The position numbers and the translations under genes are program-made. A model generated the notes under the pieces. The model saw only the letters and a list, made by a program, of their open reading frames with translations. It searched no databases and was not told the origin of the DNA. From Tranzscheliella williamsii (Eukaryota > Basidiomycota > Ustilaginomycetes > Ustilaginales > Ustilaginaceae): 64,000 bases of DNA. The DNA is taken from positions 62,001-126,000 of the forward strand of contig JALBYF010000024.1 of the NCBI GenBank assembly GCA_023212725.1. Reading direction: 5' to 3'. This document shows positions 61,701 to 64,000 of this stretch, piece after piece (within the stretch, counting starts at the first letter, position 1; each line of letters begins with the position of its first letter).

Positions 61701-62867
61701 TAAAGTTTCTTTGACGGCGCCGACATGGTGGTCCGCTAGCAGTGTGTCCGGTGCTGATGGTCTTTGTTCGGACCGAAGACGTAGAAGTGCGTCGTCGAAG
61801 ATCTGAAGTGCTTTGACCGGGTACCCTTGAAGTGCCAAGGCTTTGACGGGCAGGAGTGCAAGAGCAAGGTCAAACTCTTTCGCTGCGTTGGGTTCTGTTG
61901 ATCTTGCGGGACCGGAGTGGCCATCAGCGGTGAAAACCTCGCAATCGTGGGATATGGCAGCTAAGCGGCGACCGACAAGGCAGCGTAGAAGCTTGCTCTG
62001 GGCAGAGTGAGACTTATTAGTGGTAACATTATTGACTGCGGAAGCGAGATAGTGGGCGACGCGGATGCGCGTGCTTATGGAAAGCGAAGCTTTGTGTGCA
62101 TGCTCTCTATACAGCTGCCACACGTGCTGCGCATCGGAGCGCCGACGGTCGAAGCCATTCATCGTCCACTTCTTGATCCCTTCAGGCGTAAATTGCTTTG
62201 CAAAGGAGGCGATGGTCTGTCTGAGCTGAGTGCTCGCCGTCTGATCTTCGGACGTTTGGGGAGGGTGCGGTTGCAGGGGTGATTTCCAGTGGGGAAGGAA
62301 GAGGGTTGACGTAGGGTGGGAGCCTTTCGCCGAAGGAGGAGAGCCCCCGGCTGGCAAAGTTGAATCGTGACTTGAGGCAACATAGGCAACCGACGGGTAG
62401 GCCGGATCCGGCCCCGAGTGCGAAGCGGTGCTGTCCGAGCGGCGCGCCGAGGCCGATGAGGCCAAGCGCTTGAGTATTCTAGGTGAAGACGGGCGTAGTC
62501 GTAACTGATTCGTTGCAAAAGGAGAGGCGGTGGACGCTGCCGAGAACAGTGGTGATGCAAAGGAAGAACCGGAAGACGGTAGAGTGGAGGAGAGATGAAG
62601 GCTCGGACAGAGAAAGTCACAAAAAGGCGACTGTGCTGATGAAGGCCCCGCTTTATTTGGGTGGTGGCGTGGTCGTGCTTTTGGCTTGGGGGCGCGTTGA
62701 GGGGCTGATGAGGGGGTTATGTAGGCGGCGAGGCGATCGAGCTGTTCGGCGTCGGCAGCCAAGATGCATATCCTGGAAATAAGAAGCAGCACGGGCCCGA
62801 TACCATCTGCTGGCGCATATCTGGCCAAGGATGAGGCTGATGGCAACTTCCTGGCGGTGTAAGCCAT
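58734..62867 (-). CDS. Large PPR protein, probably mitochondrial
   Basis: About 1377 aa from the ATG at 62867 (MAYTARKLPSASSLARY, basic, presequence-like). The frame continues to a GTG at 62903, which is not a usual start. The N-terminal 250 residues are Ser/Pro-rich. PPR pairs are strong from about residue 580 to 1010, for example HTFSCLLKACNRIDDMASAQ, SHFNSLINLHIRRTDIDSAL, KYTFTSIIHGFALRRDPEGA, VAYAALLNSYVESGLVKAAV, and ITWAVMISSYARSDNEVNHK. After about 1180 a Glu-rich linker (GEEGEEGENEIP) precedes a C-terminal tail. Such long fungal PPR proteins usually act on mitochondrial mRNA translation or stability. Orthology is not assigned. It is divergent from YAF9, with 776 bp between the starts. 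Confidence 0.88.
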   Translation of the reverse strand: MAYTARKLPSASSLARYAPADGIGPVLLLISRICILAADAEQLDRLAAYITPSSAPQRAPKPKARPRHHPNKAGPSSAQSPFCDFLCPSLHLSSTLPSSGSSFASPLFSAASTASPFATNQLRLRPSSPRILKRLASSASARRSDSTASHSGPDPAYPSVAYVASSHDSTLPAGGSPPSAKGSHPTSTLFLPHWKSPLQPHPPQTSEDQTASTQLRQTIASFAKQFTPEGIKKWTMNGFDRRRSDAQHVWQLYREHAHKASLSISTRIRVAHYLASAVNNVTTNKSHSAQSKLLRCLVGRRLAAISHDCEVFTADGHSGPARSTEPNAAKEFDLALALLPVKALALQGYPVKALQIFDDALLRLRSEQRPSAPDTLLADHHVGAVKETLRTIWDSFNFEINCQASSDQLANAIKSRPGFFVDVQELADYEQGKAWPTDSVDPILECLSWYLSSPHAFLISHTSFKDARVRLMRCLAQSKKPVLHLTEAVAERNWLDQAVADTCDLFMRSYILYSEEYHSRNASLDLFDYFWTNEIPVSDQVVSRMLYRAKGQESSSRIERILDSLQKGHKGKGPSNRSMRGISTSLLQTLARSWAVRGRGDRMEQLFAELRRRSDQSEDFEKNMYIELAAARGNLRKVEILVDRRYDREAYREDQLTKGRKLLDIHTFSCLLKACNRIDDMASAQKYFGQAMAIGLPLQTSHFNSLINLHIRRTDIDSALEILQEMAQRGVEADKYTFTSIIHGFALRRDPEGAAQALRAMIQAGLLPDRVAYAALLNSYVESGLVKAAVDFFTWMQDHADPRIRPTIEVCNIILKAYVLDALPIQKVLQFVADIRKKDLQPNARTFALMLQSACDAGMMNIAEELFSEAERQLPAPAGGLAGQGANLYHFTIMIHGYLRLGDHVEAKDYFDEMQKRGLQPSAITWAVMISSYARSDNEVNHKLARTLLSQLVQDENNQELHRSNWQVPVLKQGLPYEAMYTQLLVAQARRGEPEEAEKTYESLLETGSGVSLYAMTPLLDAYRTAGDVEMALELYQRIFESADIAARIKKHRISTYIRMSRRQHRLAGSDIEPSQEELLQRRSDLTSRNMLCLPLSIMIDVLSTAGRHEEIARIWSQAKEAGFGFDSDNWNHLAASMARAGQIEEALSVIEHVLYQRPPTAWTRASTGGNPWEEDAAQQSDDNDGEQAPSGGNSLAFPGFDAAEVRLDEDPARAHRGDAVSSPARPPNRRHQGRVDDDPYAPLPFERPAAAERTEEGEEGEEGENEIPAEEAEGKARAGASAPRTYQLEAGGGRSLTRPLASRPDRLSPWYAHFETMEAVSHCLAAQQPPRVIELLDKFPTAAARLDSHERKVEIIQQRQREAAQRSARDLPPARP

Positions 62868-63643
62868 GATGGGCTGCACCCGGGCCTGCCCTTGCCTGGC
62901 CACGCCTCCCGGCGGTTCACCGAACGATCAAATCGACAGGAAAACAGCTGACGTCGAAGAGACACATAAGAGCACAGGACTAGAGATGGGCGGAATATAT
63001 GCTTGATGCATTCCGAGTTGGCAGTAATGCTGTTCTCCAGGCTGATGGGAGACCAACTAGGCGCGCGGTTGCGATGAGTGGCGAAGAGGAGTCGGCTTAG
63101 GATCTGTACAACCAAGTCGACAGCTGCGTACGGAGGCGAGGCGCAAGCTTGCCAACTGGCGCTAAGACTCGTCGCAAGAAAACAGAGATGATGTTGTGAG
63201 CGGCCTTGTTGTGGTGCAGTCGAGAAGGAAGAGAAGAAGAAGTGGTCCACTAAGCTCGGTGCTGAGCGAAGCTCAGAATTTACTTGATATTCGCGATCCT
63301 TTTTTTTGGTGGTCCGCCATACTCATAGACAGTAAGTTAGTAAAATAACGTCAGTCCTAGCTTCTTCTTTGAACGATGAATTGAAAAAGAATCACAAGTC
63401 TTTTCCACACGTACGATCTCCATTTCAAAGTTCCGCTCAGCTACGCTCGATCTAACACATCCTACATTTTCGCCTTTCTCCACTTGCAGCATCACACTCA
63501 ACACCTCAACACTTGCAGACAGGCTCGGATCTCGGAAGACGGAGAGACGGCTGAGTCCATCAAAGGTCCAATCAGCATACACACTTGAACCCTTCCTCTT
63601 CTATCACCACCAGATACAGAGCGTTGACAGAGCCTCGCTCACC
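62868..63643. promoter_or_regulatory. Divergent promoter of the large PPR gene and YAF9
   Basis: A 776-bp region. It contains a poly-T run near 63300 and a pyrimidine-rich leader before the YAF9 start codon. No gene is seen. Confidence 0.4.
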
Positions 63644-64000
63644 ATGTCGAGCAAGCGGGTAAGGGTAAGTACCATGCAGAGCGCATAAGCTGAAGCTGCC
63701 TTGCCAGAAGCCGGGCGAGCGAGTCGTTGACAGTCCACTTGCTTTAACGACTGATTACGCATCAACCTACAGGGCGTTGCTATCCATCGGCCAATTCTAT
63801 ATGGTTCTACATCCACGCCTCTTACTCTAGCAGAGAAGCTGCTTGCCCCTCCAGACCACACGCACAAGTGGACCGTAGCCTTTCGAAGCGCGGCCTCCTA
63901 TCCGCTCCCGTCGCTTTCTGCTCTCGCCGCGCTACCTGCCAACGCGCAGTATGAGCAAGGTTCCGAGCTTTCGGCTATGACCGCAGCTGGCCACACCTCC
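63644..64000 (+). CDS. YAF9: YEATS-domain chromatin reader YAF9, 5' part (truncated by the window end)
   Basis: Yaf9 (GAS41 in animals) is a YEATS-domain subunit of the SWR1 and NuA4 complexes that reads acylated histone H3. Exon 1 is 63644-63664 (MSSKRVR) and the intron is 63665-63772 (GTAAGT, a TTTAAC branch-like site and CCTACAG, 108 bp). Exon 2 runs from 63773 past the window edge. The visible protein continues GVAIHRPILYGSTSTPLTL, then DHTHKWTVAFRSAASY. These are the first two YEATS strands, including the HTHxWTV motif. After them comes an insertion of at least 30 residues (ALAALPANAQYEQGSEL) where Yaf9 proteins normally go straight to the next strand. The domain completion lies outside the window. 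Confidence 0.88.

Overview
This window looks like nuclear DNA of a basidiomycete fungus, most likely a smut-lineage (Ustilaginomycotina) species. The evidence is compact GC-rich genes on both strands, few and short introns (68-108 bp in most cases, with GTAAGT-like donors and CTAAC/CTGAC-like branch sites), long low-complexity extensions on conserved proteins, and a full eukaryotic housekeeping set: ATR kinase, RVB2, YAF9, exocyst SEC3, prefoldin 5, MZT1 and F1-ATPase delta. I saw no rRNA, tRNA, CRISPR array, prophage or recognisable intact transposon. The lineage call is an inference from gene content and style, not from a marker comparison.

Layout, left to right. 1-14.2 kb: the 3' part of a BTB/MATH-like gene, convergent with an Osh3-type oxysterol-binding protein; a disordered SP/TP-rich protein; a small three-helix membrane protein; the urease accessory protein UreF; and a tetraspan MARVEL-like membrane protein. 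15.6-24.3 kb: a tiny three-exon MZT1 gene (spindle-pole gamma-tubulin adaptor), divergent from the single-exon 2597-aa ATR-family checkpoint kinase. 25.6-33.3 kb: glycogenin, a SYLF-domain (Ysc84-like) actin/lipid protein, and a large orphan P-loop NTPase whose 5' end is broken or shifted in frame. 33.7-41.5 kb: RVB2, mS38/COX24 and SEC3, all on the plus strand. 41.6-50.9 kb: a PPR protein, a peroxisomal half-size ABC transporter (ABCD/PXA), TFIIE beta and the F1-ATPase delta subunit. 51.4-64 kb: a large helical probable mitochondrial protein, five-exon prefoldin 5, a wax-synthase-like MBOAT enzyme, another large PPR protein, and the 5' end of YAF9.

Shared themes. Mitochondrial gene expression and energy: two PPR proteins, one unidentified large protein with a targeting-like N-terminus, mS38 and ATP16. 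Chromatin and genome maintenance: ATR, RVB2 and YAF9; RVB1/2 is known to act in PIKK assembly and, with YAF9, in SWR1-type chromatin complexes. Cytoskeleton and membrane traffic: MZT1, SEC3, the SYLF protein and the Osh3-like protein. Clustering may be fortuitous, as is usual in fungal genomes.

The most unusual items are the broken P-loop NTPase locus with an inverted repeat just upstream; the MBOAT gene whose predicted catalytic histidine codon is split by an intron; a stop-free intron of 75 nt (a multiple of 3) in prefoldin 5; and several tandem repeats in intergenic DNA. Exon structures were worked out by hand from splice signals and family similarity and have no transcript support.
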